A stretch of 64,000 nt of DNA from Theobroma cacao (taxonomy: Eukaryota; Streptophyta; Magnoliopsida; Malvales; Malvaceae): positions 4,664,579 through 4,728,578 of the forward strand of contig NC_030853.1 of the NCBI RefSeq assembly GCF_000208745.1. The letters are read 5' to 3'. How positions within the stretch are numbered: the first letter of the stretch is position 1; every line of letters begins with the position of its first letter. Shown one piece after another: positions 10,871-22,667 of the stretch. The position numbers and the translations under genes were made by a program. The notes under the pieces are model-generated. The model saw only the letters and a program-made list of their open reading frames with translations. It made no database searches and was not told the DNA's origin.

Positions 10871-12154
10871 GTCAATGTCATTACACAACAATATATTCAT
10901 ATATATATATCAACACAATGTGGTAGTGCATGAATCAATAATAGTCACATGTCACAACATAAACCATTTCTCAATAGCTTGTTCCCAAGGCACTCATTTT
11001 TAAGAAAAGTTGTATAAAATCATTCAAACACTTTGTACAAAACAGTCACATTCCCAAAATAGTTTTGATAGGTAGTCCACTCACCGATTTATTGTTGAGC
11101 CTTTAGTTGACACTAATTTCTCTAATGATCCAATTGGAAGGATGGGACTTCATTAGAACCTAGGATCACATTAGCATAAGCAATAGGTCAATTCACACAC
11201 TCTGAACCCTAAAAGCTATCTCTTAGCTAACTTTCAATTGCAACATTAAATGGCTATCTATGTTCACTATCTTAATCACTAAAAAAGTAATGAACATACT
11301 CAACAATAAAACAGCTCATAATCCCAATTACTAGCCATTTTCTACAGCTAAAAATCAAGCTTAGTTCATCACTCACCCTAAAGCTCCTTTGTAGTCGAAT
11401 TTTCTTCTAATAGTTTCCAAATCAATGGGGTAATTCTCTCTTTCTCTCTCTAGAACGCCCAACTAGTGAGAGAAAGTATAAAAATAAGATTTATCAAGGG
11501 TTTTGAAGTGAGAGAGTGAAAGAATACAAGAGTTCTAGTCAAAAGGGCTCAAAAGTATGAAAACTAGAGCTAGAGAGAGAAAATCATGCAAGCTCCATAT
11601 CAAGCTTCCATGGAGGTTGGAAACAACGTGAAAGCGAAGAAGAAGAAGAAGACAAGCTGCTGGAAGAAGGGTATTTATAGGCCAAACTTATCCATTCCCT
11701 TAAAATTACCAAATTACCCCTCCATAATTTAGCTTATTCTCCTTCAATCTTTTATGCAATCTTTTTGCTCTTCTGACACTGGGACAAGGTCCATAATAGT
11801 CTAGACATGCTCGAGTTCATGAAAACTTAAAATTTTAACCCGATGTGAAAAATGACCATTTTGCCCCTACCTTGAAAATCACCAAAATTTTTATTTCCTT
11901 TTCATTTTACCCCTAATTTCACCATCCATTTATTCCTTTGGCCTACTTAGGTCATAATATTGTTTAAAACTTACTTTTATTGGTTTGGTAAAGAAATGAC
12001 GAAATTACCCTTGATCAGGGATATCGCATATATTACTAACTACGAGTCTATAAAGGTCAAGGTCTCACAACTAAGCCCAAGCAAGCCTATTAATCTAACG
12101 TGTTCATCATTCCATCATAACTGCTAAGTCATATTTCATAACTTAGAATCAAAA

Positions 12155-12593
12155 TAAAATTACGATTTTTGCCCCGAAACGATAAAATTACCGTTTTGCC
12201 CTTATATTTTGAAAATTAACGAAATTGAAAATTTTCACTTCCTATCATTAAATTATACTCCAAATAGTTAATCTTGATCAAAAATTTCACTCCATGATCA
12301 AATTATTATCTTAGGTGGCAAAATAACAATTTTACCCCTAAACATCAAAATTTTCAATTTTACCCCAAATGAACCCTCAAACTCCAAACAATCATTTTTA
12401 GTCATTCTTCGATTGTAAAATATTAAATTTTATCCTACGATTCCTATTTAAACTAGTTCGAGGTTAAATCCACTCAAGTGTACCGTCAGGTACAATATCG
12501 GGTTTCGTCTATTCTTAGAGACTTTCCTAGCGTAATAGCATGCTACTCAGTGCATGTATGTCATGACATGTGTTTATAGAGTTGGGTTTTACA
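12155..12593 (-). repeat. Truncated 3' LTR of element B
   Basis: It matches 21430-21869 of the 5' LTR, starts TGTAAAACCC on the minus strand, then switches near 12155 to C-family sequence (compare 9530-9565). About 2.3 kb of the LTR end is missing. AAATTA-type microhomology lies at the junction. Confidence 0.85.
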
Positions 12594-12607
12594 ATTCTAC
12601 CCCACTT
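12594..12607 (-). other. Polypurine tract of element B
   Basis: The minus strand reads AAGTGGGGTAGAAT directly before the 3' LTR, the expected plus-strand primer for reverse transcription. Confidence 0.85.
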
Positions 12608-12632
12608 AAAATAAAATTTTGACCTCAAAATT

Positions 12633-13957
12633 TCACTTACTAGATTCGACAAATAGATGCGGGTATTGGTTCCTCATCTGATGCTCTACTTCCCATGTCA
12701 TTTCCTCCATTCGAGCACTTTTCCACAACACTTTGACCATTGAAATACTCTTGTTCCTCAATACTCGATCCTTTCGATCCAAGATACTCACAGGTTGCAC
12801 CTCGAACTTCAAATCATCATGCAACTCGATCGGAGGTGCTTTGATGATGTGAGAGGGATCTGGTACATATTTCTTAAGCATTGAGACATGGAAAATGTTG
12901 TGGATCTGATCTAACTCCGAAGGTAGTTCTAACCGATAAGCCACCGGTCCAATTCTCTTAATGATTCGGAATGGTCCAATATACCTCGTGTTAAGTTTTC
13001 CTCGCTTCGCAAATCGAATCACACCTTTTCACGGAGAAACCTTAAGACAAACTCTATCATCGATCTCAAACTCTAAGTCTTTTCTCCGTTTATCTGCATA
13101 GCTCTTCTGCCTATCCTGGGCTACCTTTAGCCTTTCTCGTATAACCTTGATCTTGTCATTAGTTAGCTCAATCAATTCCACACTAGCTAACTTTCTTTCA
13201 CCCACTTCATCCCAACAAAGTGGAGTACGACATTTCCTTCCATATAAAGCTTCGTACGGTGCCATACCAATGCTAGACTGAAAGCTATTGTTGTAAGCAA
13301 ATTCCACTAACGGCAAGTGTTTATCCCAACTCCCAAGAAAATCCATGACACAAGCCCTCAACATATCCTCCATAGTCTGAATAGTCCTCTCTGACTGACC
13401 ATCCGTCTGTGGGTGAAAAGCAGTGCTAAATTTCAATTTGGTTTCGAGAGCTTCTTGAAATCTCGGCCAGAATCGAGAAGTGAATCGAGGATCTCGGTCT
13501 GACACTATAGAAACAGGAACTCCATGTAGCCTCACAATCTCATCTATATAGAGCTTAGCCAACTTCTTAATAAAGTATGTACTATGGACAGCTAAAATTA
13601 AGAGGACTTAGTCAACCGATCTACGATCACTCAGATCGCATCATTTTCCCTCTGTGTCTGCGGTAGTCCCAAAATAAAATCCATAGTTACATGCTCCCAT
13701 TTCCACTCGGGAACAAGTAAAGATTGAAGTGTACCTGCTGGCTTCTGATGCTTCGCCTTAACTTGTTGACATACGAGACACTTTGCTACGAATTTTGCTA
13801 TGCCTCGCTTCATACCTGGCCACCAATAATTCTCCCTGATAGTCCTATACATCTTGGTGCTTCCGGGATGTAATGCATAGGCAGATGAATGGGCTTCTTC
13901 CATGATCGCCTGTCTCAACTGGTTTCCCTCAAGAACGCAAACTCGATCTTTAAACAT
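12633..13957 (-). pseudogene. Integrase and chromodomain of element B (broken)
   Basis: 13957-13631 holds the zinc-binding domain (histidines in EEAHSSAYALHPG, cysteines in CLVCQQ) and the start of the catalytic core with MDFILGLP. After a gap with stops, 13562-13029 gives the rest of the core, with SDRDPRFTSRFW (second Asp) and HPQTDGQSERTIQT (Glu), so the three acidic residues are still visible. A TGA near 13027 interrupts it, apparently where Tekay copies have Trp. 13022-12633 holds the GPF-type module ([20 protein letters not shown]), [12 protein letters not shown], and a chromodomain ending [19 protein letters not shown]. The chromodomain is thought to steer integration towards heterochromatin. 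Confidence 0.93.
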
Positions 13958-14077
13958 TAAAATGTTATCCTCTCCAAATCTAAACTCACTGACTCCCCCA
14001 TCGGTCAGTTTTTAAATTTCTTTTCTTAACTCATCATCAGACCTCCGAATGTCCTTGATCTGATTAAGTAACGAAGG

Positions 14078-15742
14078 TCACACAATAAAGCTTGCCAATA
14101 AGGATCCATCATCACCATTTCTCAACTGGACCCCAAGAGATTTCATCTCTAATAATGCTGGAAAATAACAACTCTTAAGTGCGGCTAAAGACGATGAAGA
14201 CTTACGACTTAAGGCATCAGCTACAACGTTCGCCTTTCTCGGATGATAGTCTATCACCAAGTCATAATCTTTTATCAACTCCAACCATCACCTTTGCCTC
14301 AAATTAAGCTCTTTCTGAGTGAGCAATATTTTAAACTCTTGTGATCCGTAAATATCCGACAATGCTCACCATACAAGTAATGCCTCCAAATTTTTAAAGC
14401 AAATACCACTACTGCTAACTCTAAATCATGGGTAAGGTAATTTGCTTCATGCTTCTTCAACTGTTGGGAAGCATAAGCTATTACTTTCTTATCCTGCATC
14501 AACACACACCCTAACCCCAACTTAGATGCATCACTATACACCACAAATCCCTTACCACTCATAGGAAGTGCTAAAACGAGAGCGGAGGTTAACCGGTTCT
14601 TTAGCTCCTGAAATCGATTCTCACAAACATCATCCCACACAAACTTAACTCCTTTACGAGTTAGACGAGTCAAAGGAGTTGCTATTAAGGAAAACCCCTG
14701 AACAAACCTCCGATAATAATCGACTAATCCGAGGAAACTACGAATCTCTATCACTGTCTTAGGTTGCTCCCATTATAAAATTGCCTCTATCTTCTTGGGA
14801 CCAACATATATTCTAGCTCCCGATACTACGTGTCCCAGGAATACCACTTCTTGTAACCAAAACTCACACTTCGAAAACTTTGCATATAACTGCCTTTCCC
14901 GTAAAGTCTGTAATACTATACGCAAGTGGGTAGCGTGCTCATCATTATCTCTCGAGTAAACCAGGATGTCATCAATGAACACAATAACAAACTTGTCCAA
15001 GTAAAGGTGGAACACCCTGTTCATGAGATCCATAAAAGCTAGTAGTGCGTTAGTTAACCTGAAAGGCATGACCAAGAACTCATAATGATCGTACCGAGTC
15101 CTGAACGCTGTCTTGGATACATCCTGTTCTTTAATCTTCAACTGATGATACCCAAACCTCATATCAACCTTAGAAAACACTGTAGCTCCCTGTAATTGAT
15201 CGAAAAGATCATCAATCCTCGGTAATGGATACTTGTTCTTAATGGTCATTCTGTTAAGCTGTCGATAATCTATACATAATCGAAGTGTACCGTCTTTCTT
15301 TTTCACAAATAAAATCGGTGCTCCCCACAGAGATATACTAGGGCGTATAAAACCCTTGTCCACTAACTCTTGCAATTGTACTTTCAACTCCTTCAACTCT
15401 GCTGGAGCCATTCTATATGGAGGAATAGAGATAGGGGCAGTACCCGAAAATAAATCAATGGTGAATTTTAACTCACGATCGGGAGGAAGTCTTGGTAATT
15501 CACCAGGAAATATGTCAGGGAACTCACTTACTATGGGGACATTCTCTAACTTAGGTTCGTCCCTCGATATATCAATCACGTGAGCCAAGTATGCCGGATA
15601 TCCCTTTGGCACCAATTTCAAAGTTTTGAGGGCCGAGATTACACAAAACGGTAATACTCGACGCTCCCCCGTAAATACAACTTCTGCTCCCTCTAAACTT
15701 TGGAGAATCACTTCTTTCTTAAAACAATCCACCTTTGCTCGA
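14078..15742 (-). pseudogene. Reverse transcriptase and RNase H of element B (broken)
   Basis: The 15732-14773 frame carries the linker after protease and most of [25 protein letters not shown], a [10 protein letters not shown] motif and the catalytic FIDDIL. The [12 protein letters not shown] stretch departs from the usual PFGLTNAPAAFM, a sign of decay. 14754-14299 continues with RT thumb and RNase H ([29 protein letters not shown]), and 14284-14078 ends RNase H with [18 protein letters not shown] stop separates 14773 from 14754, and a frameshift lies near 14290-14300. The 5' edge is interrupted by the solo LTR at 15743; DNA on both sides joins in frame. Confidence 0.93.
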
Positions 15743-17186
15743 TGATAATTCTATTTTATAGAATTATTTTACTCTAATTTTGTTATTAAATATTAGCTAA
15801 GTCCTCAATTTTCAATTATAATTTACTTATCTTTAGTTGTTTTTATAATTAGGTTACTTTTAAGTTAGTTATTTTAATTTTATGTTATTTCTTTTAATTT
15901 GTTTATTATTGATTAGTTTTTATATTTTTTGTAGGATTAAAGGTTATTTGGGCTTAATTTTGGAAAGTAAGATGTTGAAAGACCCAGAATCTGCTTGCAT
16001 ATATTTTAGTATTTTGGCCATATCTCGAGCTACAAAACTCCAAATAATGTGATTCTTGGACCAATGGAAAGCTAAGAGACATAGATACAACTTTTGTGAA
16101 GATCACTTTGCCCATTTCTGCCTCGAAGATAGAGAAAATTGCATTGGAAAATAGTAGACGTACTGTGCCGAGAATGAAAATTTGTAAATATTGACAATTT
16201 GAATTTTGGGCCTCTTATTATACTTTTAAGCCCAATTAAACCCTAAGTCAGCTTAAGGAACTTTAGGTTTAGTCTATTAGTATAAATAGGATATGTTTGA
16301 CAACATTAAGAAAAGGGAGGAAGACAACCTTTGAGAGATTCAAGAAACTAGAAGTTGAGGCCGAAAATTGAAGATCAAGGCGGAGAATATTGTTTTGTTT
16401 TCTTCCTTAGCTTTTATCTTGATACTTTTAATGGTTGAATTTTATACAATGTTATTTTATTTTGCAATTATGAGTAGCTAAACTTCTTTCTCTAGGATTG
16501 CAATTGAACTCACATGTAGTTTAAGTTTTTAATCTCTTTCTTACTTATTTTAATGGAATTTGAATTGTTTATTTCAATTTGTTCTTAATGCTTTTAATTG
16601 CCTGATCACCAATTAAATTGATCTAGGAACCTAAACAAACTTGGGAAAGGGAGTTTAGAGTAAACTAAAATTGGGATAGCATATGATCAAATTAATTGAT
16701 TTGCGTATAGGATAGGGATATACCTAGAGGCCATATGTAGTCAGATTAGAGCCTGAACTTAATGAGTCTGTTTTAATTTCAATTCACATAGGGATATAGT
16801 GTTTTGATTAAAATAGATATTTTTATAGGACGAGTCGGGAGACCCTTATAAATAATTTTGGACTCTAGGTTAGCAATTCAACCCATTGAAATAAGTTAAG
16901 GAAGAGAGGTAAGATTTAGATGAAGTGTGAGGGATATTGTAATCCTAGGTTTGTTTAATTTGATATTTTCTCAAGATTATTATTATTTTGATTTTTCTTA
17001 TTAGTTTTAATTTCAGTTAATCAGTTTTAGTTAATTACTTAATTTTGATTGTTTGGATAAGATTGAATTGTTTTAATTTTAGTACTTAGTAAAGTTTTAG
17101 ATCAATTCCCTGTGGGATCGATACTCTGCTTGCTAATATATTATCTATTCGATACATATACTTGTGTAATAGGATTTTAACTGACA
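15743..17186 (+). mobile_element. Athila-type solo LTR inside element B
   Basis: 1444 bp, starting TGATAATTCTATTTTATAG (the Athila LTR hairpin start) and ending TTTTAACTGACA, flanked by CTCGA at 15738-15742 and 17187-17191. It has no internal region. The B frame runs into it from both sides (GIDWLSTHR on one, VDCFKKEV on the other), which confirms the boundaries. It is the innermost layer of the nest. Confidence 0.93.
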
Positions 17187-17700
17187 CTCGATGAGTGGAC
17201 AACCAATCTATTCCCAAGATCAAATCAAAGTCCCGAATCTCCAAAGGGATTAAATCAACCATAAATTCTTCTTCCCCAACTTTAATACCACAATCCCTAT
17301 AATAAGTATTTCTTACTAACTTCTCTTCTAGAGGAGTATGCACTACAATCTCTTCCTCTAATGGTGACAAGTTCCTATCTGAGAATGATGCAAATGATAT
17401 GCTCACGTATGATCTATCGGAACCCGAATCTATCAAAACATGTGCATTTCTATCAAACACAATCATAGTACCTATCACTATGCTAGGTCGAACCCGGGCT
17501 TCATCCTCAGCCACTGTAAAAACCCTGGTCAAAATCTGGGGCTGCGGTTTGAAAGATGGCTGCTCTGGGGTATTACTCCCCATGCTTGACTGTATCATTG
17601 GGCCCTGTCTGGACTGTGATCCCGAAGTGTCTCTCCGCAGTATACTAGAACAAGTCGGAGGAGTAAAAGTAGCTACTGTACCCCGTCTCAACTGAGGACA
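17187..17700 (-). pseudogene. Aspartic protease of element B (cut by solo LTR)
   Basis: The retropepsin-like domain shows the active-site segment VLIDSGSDRSYVS and the downstream DLILGIDWL motif that closes the protease in Ty3/gypsy elements. An in-frame connection to gag exists upstream (RRGTVATFTPP linker). The solo LTR at 15743-17186 cuts it 5 codons after GIDWL; codons previously read beyond this point belong to the LTR. Confidence 0.9.
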
Positions 17701-18896
17701 ATCTCTCTTGATATGCCCTTGTTGGCCTCATTGAAAACACGTTACAGGCTTTCTACATGACCCAACATGAAATCCTCCGTAATTATGGCATCTGTCCAAT
17801 CCTCCTGAAGTCCCCCCCTGACTACTCATCACTAGCCTATCAAATCTAAAAGATCTCAGCTGTGATTGCTGAGATGAAGGTCTAGTGGATGCCACAGACG
17901 CTGAGGTAGTACTTCCTATAGCAGATGTCGAATCTCTGCCTTTCTTTAAAGATTGACCCGGGAATGTAGGTGGATTCCTTCTCTTTGCGAACTCAGCTCG
18001 GATCCGTCTATTCTCAGTGACGAGCTTCTCAGCCCGTAAAGCCATCTGCACAACTTCCTTATACAACTCCTTGCCAGTCATTATCATATGCTCCCGTATC
18101 TCATTACGGAGTCCTTCCTCAAAGTAGTTTACCTGATCTTGCTCCAATCTCACCAACTTAGGTACATACAACATCAGCTCGTTAAAACGAGTTTCATACT
18201 CCTCAATGGTCAGGTTCCCTTGTTTCAAGCTCAGAAATTCTCTCTTTTTCTCTTTCTGATGGAAATAAGTGTAATACTGACCATCGAACTCTCAGAGGAA
18301 ATCCGTCCAAGTCAGCGGTATAAGAGAGCGAGACTTGACTGAATTCCACCAGGTACGGGCTCTCTTCTTAAATAACCGTGTAGCCACCTCCAATTTCATC
18401 TCATCATCTAATCCCATATCTGTCAATGTCTCCAATACCTGAATAACCCAATCCTTAGCTACGGTCGCATCTAACTCACCAGTAAACGAGACGTAACCTA
18501 ACTGTCTAGCTTCCTTCAATTTCTTAGAAATGGAAACGTCCGGTGTCTGGGGTGGAATAGAAGGTGGTGGTATTAGGGCTGTTATAGGGGAAACAGCGGG
18601 TGAAACTAGACCAGCCTGAGCCTAACCCGTAAGAGCAGCGAGAAAGCCTGGCCCGTAAGAGCAGCGAGAAAAGCCGCTAATGCCTGAGCTGCCTCGGGTG
18701 ACATGGCAGGTACGCCAAAAGCAGTAACAGGTGGTGGAAGAGGTACAGGAATGTCCGTAGACTCAACAGTAGAAACTGGTCTAAAAGATGATGCAGCCGA
18801 CTCCTCTTCTATGGAATCCGACCGACTCTGTCTAGGGCGACCTCTTCCCCTACGGGTAGATCTAGTGATAGGTGGTAGCTCACGTCGAGGAGGCAT
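17700..18896 (-). pseudogene. Gag of element B (broken)
   Basis: It starts MPPRRELPP at 18896 with a basic RGRGRPRQSR stretch. A 26-27-bp tandem duplication at 18621-18673 shifts the frame. The retrotrans_gag-like core follows (KDWVIQVLETLTDMG, ATRLFKKRARTWWNSVKSR), with a TGA near 18290 where CGA is expected. The frame 18228-17728 gives GNLTIEEYETRFNELM and GLRNEIREHMI. Two zinc knuckles are damaged: CHNYGGFHVGSC has Tyr for the second Cys, and the next is hit by a stop after TCFQ (near 17727). Confidence 0.9.
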
Positions 18897-19076
18897 AATG
18901 ATCTACAAAAAAAACGAAATTGGTTTAGACGACTTAAGACTCTATATGCAACTACATGCAACTAACTAATCTTAACTGGGCCACACTGACATTGTAAATT
19001 ATTTTAAAATAACTTTAAATCTAAGAACTTTAAAAATCAAAAACTTCTTTCAAAACCATAAGCTTTTAAACTGAAA

Positions 19077-19088
19077 GCTCTGATACCA
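19077..19088 (-). other. Primer-binding site of element B
   Basis: The minus strand reads TGGTATCAGAGC seven bases after the 5' LTR end (19096): initiator tRNA-Met type. Confidence 0.93.
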
Positions 19089-19095
19089 ACTAAAT

Positions 19096-21869
19096 TGTCA
19101 CGACTCGAAACCTCCCTCAGGCCCATGACAACCGCCGCGACGTCCCGATTGACACTCATTCCCGAAATGCCAATCAGAACCCCGCAAGGCTTACATATCA
19201 GTTTCTTGCCTTTCTTCTGAGCAATCGTTTTTAAATATTCAGTTTTAAACAATTACCAGTTGTTTTTGGCTCAAGTAAATCAAAAGACAAAAATATATCA
19301 TTTTTTTATATAAAACAATATAAAATAAAAACACATGTAAATAATCTTTTATAACGTGAAAGTAAAATAAATTCATACATACAAAAATTTACAAAGTTAT
19401 AATGTACAATAATAATTACAATGACAAGTGGCCCAAAATACACCTAGTGTTGGTGCTAGTAACCTACTGTCTATGAGATAGAGGGGTCAACTGGAATCCT
19501 CAACAAAATCGGGTATCTACAAGCTACCATAGGCCTGAAATATTTGGAAAAGAGGTGGGTGAGATTTGTTAATCCCAATGAGTAAACAGACATTATCATA
19601 AATATCTAAAGGTGAGTAAAATGGAGACAAGTTTAAACAACATATCACAAACCATTTCATAAGGTTTTCAATTTATTTCTTAAACCATAAAATATTTGTA
19701 ATTTACCAAAACAGTTGTTAAGGCTTCTGACTTATATTAAAAATAGGACTCAAGCCAAAACTAATCCTCGGGGATACCTTGGCCGAGGTATCTAACCGAG
19801 TCTGCCAAGGTTGTTAAGATATTTACATGTGAAACACATTTTTATTTTTAAAACAAGTCGTTCCTTGGCGTTGATCAAGTTACATATTCACGTAGGGGTT
19901 CGACGTGAAGTGAGCTCTAATACTACCCCGGGAGTTACCCTCTCACCTCTACAACCGGAGTAATTATATAACCGGATTTACCGTGCCCCTCTAATAGGCA
20001 ATCCACGGAAACCCGTCACTGCAGTGACTAAATCCACCAATTTTAATAAAATTTTGACAGTATAATGTGGCTTTTATTTATTTACCCAGCTTGCATAGTA
20101 AAAACAGCTTACATTTATTCCCAATGCAATTATAAAATATAGCCACATATACTCATATATCATAAGCCATTCATAGTAAAATATATATTTCAAAATAATT
20201 GACAGCGTCCAATTACTCAATTTCATAATCAACGCAATATATTTTTATTTGTCACATTTATTTCTAAAACATCAAAAATCCTGTTTTAATCTCATTTTCA
20301 TTTCATAAAATACATAAAGAGCATTTAAAAATAAACTCTAGATAATTTACAATAATAATAGGTTTACTCACCGTTTGTACAAACTAAATGCTTTCTAGGT
20401 GCCCCGATCACTGTTTGTTGGGTATGACTTCCTTGTCTTTACCGGAAGGCTCTCCTCCAAAACACATTGCAAAATTTACCCAATTCACCACATTGATGCT
20501 AAATCACTATATAATTGACTTAAATCCTATACTAATGCATGGTATGAAATGTAATAGCCTAAAACAGCTTAAACGCGGTATTAACCTATTTTTGGCACTT
20601 TACCCGTTAAATTGCTAACGCACTCCATTTTAGCTCTAAATTGTCCCATTTTCTTTCCAACATTTCTAACCATTAAATATCAGCCAATAACCCTATAAAA
20701 TCACCAAAATCAGCTCACTTTCCTCCTTGAAAAATTTGGTCAAAAATGGGACATTAACTCGGTTAATTTTCCACTTTGTTTTTCTATCACGTTTAACCAT
20801 TTTTCATCATTTTCTCTTCATTTCTCTTAGAATAAAAATCAGTTCATCATCATTGTACATCATTGAACATTCAGCCAAGGGTGGGTATTGTGAAAATTTC
20901 ATGCTTTCTTGCCCAATTTGATTTCTATACACATTTAACTAACTAAAACTATCAATTTAACTAAAAATCAAAACCTAAAAAATTCAAATTCCTCCCCCTT
21001 GAATTTCGTCCAGCCCTTGATATCACTTTTTGATCTCTCTCCTCAAGCATGCTAAATGGAAACAAAGGCATAAGAAAGGTAGAAATCAAGCTAAAGTTGA
21101 AAAATCTTACCGTTAGACTCATAAAAGGTCGAAAAACGCGATTTTCTCTTTGAATTTTCTAGTTTCCTTTGGTTTTCTCCTTTCTTCCTTTCCTCTCTAT
21201 TTTCTCTCTTGTTCTCTCCTTATTGCCTGCCATCACTTAATATGGGGTTTAAATGGGCTGACTTTTCATTAAAATAATATTAAATCATTATAAAAATGCC
21301 ATGTGTCACTTTCCCGTTGGCCCGTTTTTAAAATTTCGTCTTTTAAACTTTAATTTTTCACCACTTACAATACCATAGTTATTCATACCAAAAATAAATA
21401 AATCCTATGATTTTGACAAGTTTTGGGTGGTGAAAATTACGATTTTTACCCCGAAACGACAAAATTATCGTTTTCCCTTTATGTTTCGAAAATTGCCGAA
21501 ATTGAAATTTTTCACTTCCTATCATTAAATTATACTCCAAATAGTTAATCTTGGTCAAAAATTTTACTCCATGATCAAATTATTATCTTAGGTGGCAAAA
21601 TAATGATTTTGCCCCTAAACATCAAAATTTTCAATTTTACCCAAATGAACCCTCAAACTTCGAACAATCATTTTTAGTCATTCTTCGACTGTAAAATATT
21701 AAATTTCATCCTACGATTCCTATTTAAACTAGTTCGAGGTTAAATCCACTCAAGTGTACCGTTAGGTACAATACCGGATTTTGTCTATTCTTAGAGACTT
21801 TCCTAGCATAATAACATGCTACTCAGTGCATGTATGTCATGACATGTGTTTATAGAGTCGGGTTTTACA
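19096..21869 (-). repeat. 5' LTR of element B
   Basis: 2774 bp; minus strand starts TGTAAAACCC and ends GAGTCGTGACA. The solo LTR F at 45562-48507 shares its general build (GTACCTA-GGTACA stretch near the start, CGACGGTTGTCACGGGC-like stretch near the end), so F is a relative. No gene inside. Confidence 0.9.
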
Positions 21870-22667
21870 ATACTCAACAATAAAACAGCTCATAATCCCA
21901 ATTACTAGCCATTTTCTACAACTAAAAATCGAGCTTAGTTCATCACTCATCTTTGGGTTTCTTTGTAGTTGAATTCCCTTCCAAGAGCTTCCAAACAAGT
22001 GGGGTAATTCTCTCTTTCTCTCTCTAGAATGCCCAACTAGTGAGAGAAAGTATGGAAATAAGCTTTACCAAGGGCTTTGAAGTGAGAGAGTGAAAGAATA
22101 CAAGGGTTCTAGTCAAAAAGGCACAAGGGTATGAAAATTAAAGTTAGAAAGAGAAAATTATGCAAGCTCCATATCAAGCTTCCATGGAGGTTTTAAAGAA
22201 ACGTGAGAGGGAAGAAGGGAGAAGAAGACAAGCTGCTTGAAAATGGGAAAAGAAGTTGCTGAAAGAAGGATATTTATAGGCCAAACTTATCCATTCCCTT
22301 AAAATTACGAAAATGCCCTTGACTAGTTAGCTTGTTCTCATGCAACCCTTTGTGCAATCTTTTTACTCTTTAACACTGAGACCAAGTCCATAAGGGTCTA
22401 GACATGTTCAGGTTTGCGAAACTTTTAAAAGTTTTGACTCGAGTGCAAAATGACCATTTTGCCTCTATTGTGAAAATTATTATCATTTCTAGTTTTCTTT
22501 GTGTTTTCATCATTACACATCATTTATGCAGTCTTATGCCTACTTAGACCCTAAAATATCATAAAACTTTCTTTTGGGAGCTTATTAGAGAAAATGACAA
22601 AACTACCCCTGGCTCGTATTATTACATCTATGCTTAGTTACAAGCCTATAGAGGTTGGGGTCTCACA
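21870..22667 (-). repeat. Element D LTR, 5' part
   Basis: It matches 11297-12069 of C1 and ends (plus strand) GGTCTCACA at 22667, followed by the target copy TTCGT. It is the part of D on the far side of element B. Confidence 0.88.

Larger units (their letters stand above)
9422..12069 (-). mobile_element. Solo LTR C1
   Basis: 2648 bp with TGTCACGACC at 9422 and GGTCTCACA ending at 12069 (minus-strand LTR: TGTGAGACC ... CGTGACA), flanked by ACTAA at 9417-9421 and 12070-12074. There is no internal region, primer site or second LTR, so it is the product of LTR-LTR recombination. It interrupts the end of D's LTR: joining the flanks restores a second copy of the same family sequence (TAGTCC/ACTAA/GCCCAAGC). 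Confidence 0.93.
12155..21869 (-). mobile_element. Element B: decayed Tekay-like chromovirus
   Basis: Read on the minus strand: 5' LTR (21869-19096), tRNA-Met-type primer site, gag, protease, RT, RNase H, integrase, chromodomain, polypurine tract, and the first ~440 bp of a 3' LTR (12593 to about 12155). This domain order and a C-terminal chromodomain fit Tekay/Del chromoviruses. It sits in D's LTR: ATACT (21870-21874) is the likely target copy, also present at the equivalent place in C1 (near 11298); the other copy was lost with the distal 3' LTR. The coding region has stops, frameshifts and a 1.44-kb solo-LTR insertion, so it is inactive. Confidence 0.92.
9205..22667 (-). mobile_element. 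Element D: C-family LTR insertion, itself invaded
   Basis: TTCGT occurs at 9200-9204 and 22668-22672. The uninterrupted paralogous site in element E (about 52160-52195) aligns across this point, so the whole block is an insertion. On the minus strand it starts TGTGAGACC (22667), like C1 and the LTR at 63604. What remains is 21870-22667, about 12075-12154, 9361-9421 and an extra 156 bp to 9205. Solo LTR C1 and element B were inserted later, and a deletion removed the middle of D's LTR together with part of B's 3' LTR. No coding region of D survives; it may have been a solo LTR. Confidence 0.75.

Noticed and set aside
17399..17695. 98-codon plus-strand frame
   Set aside because: It is the shadow of element B's protease on the other strand, like the frames at 15356, 18088 and 18703.
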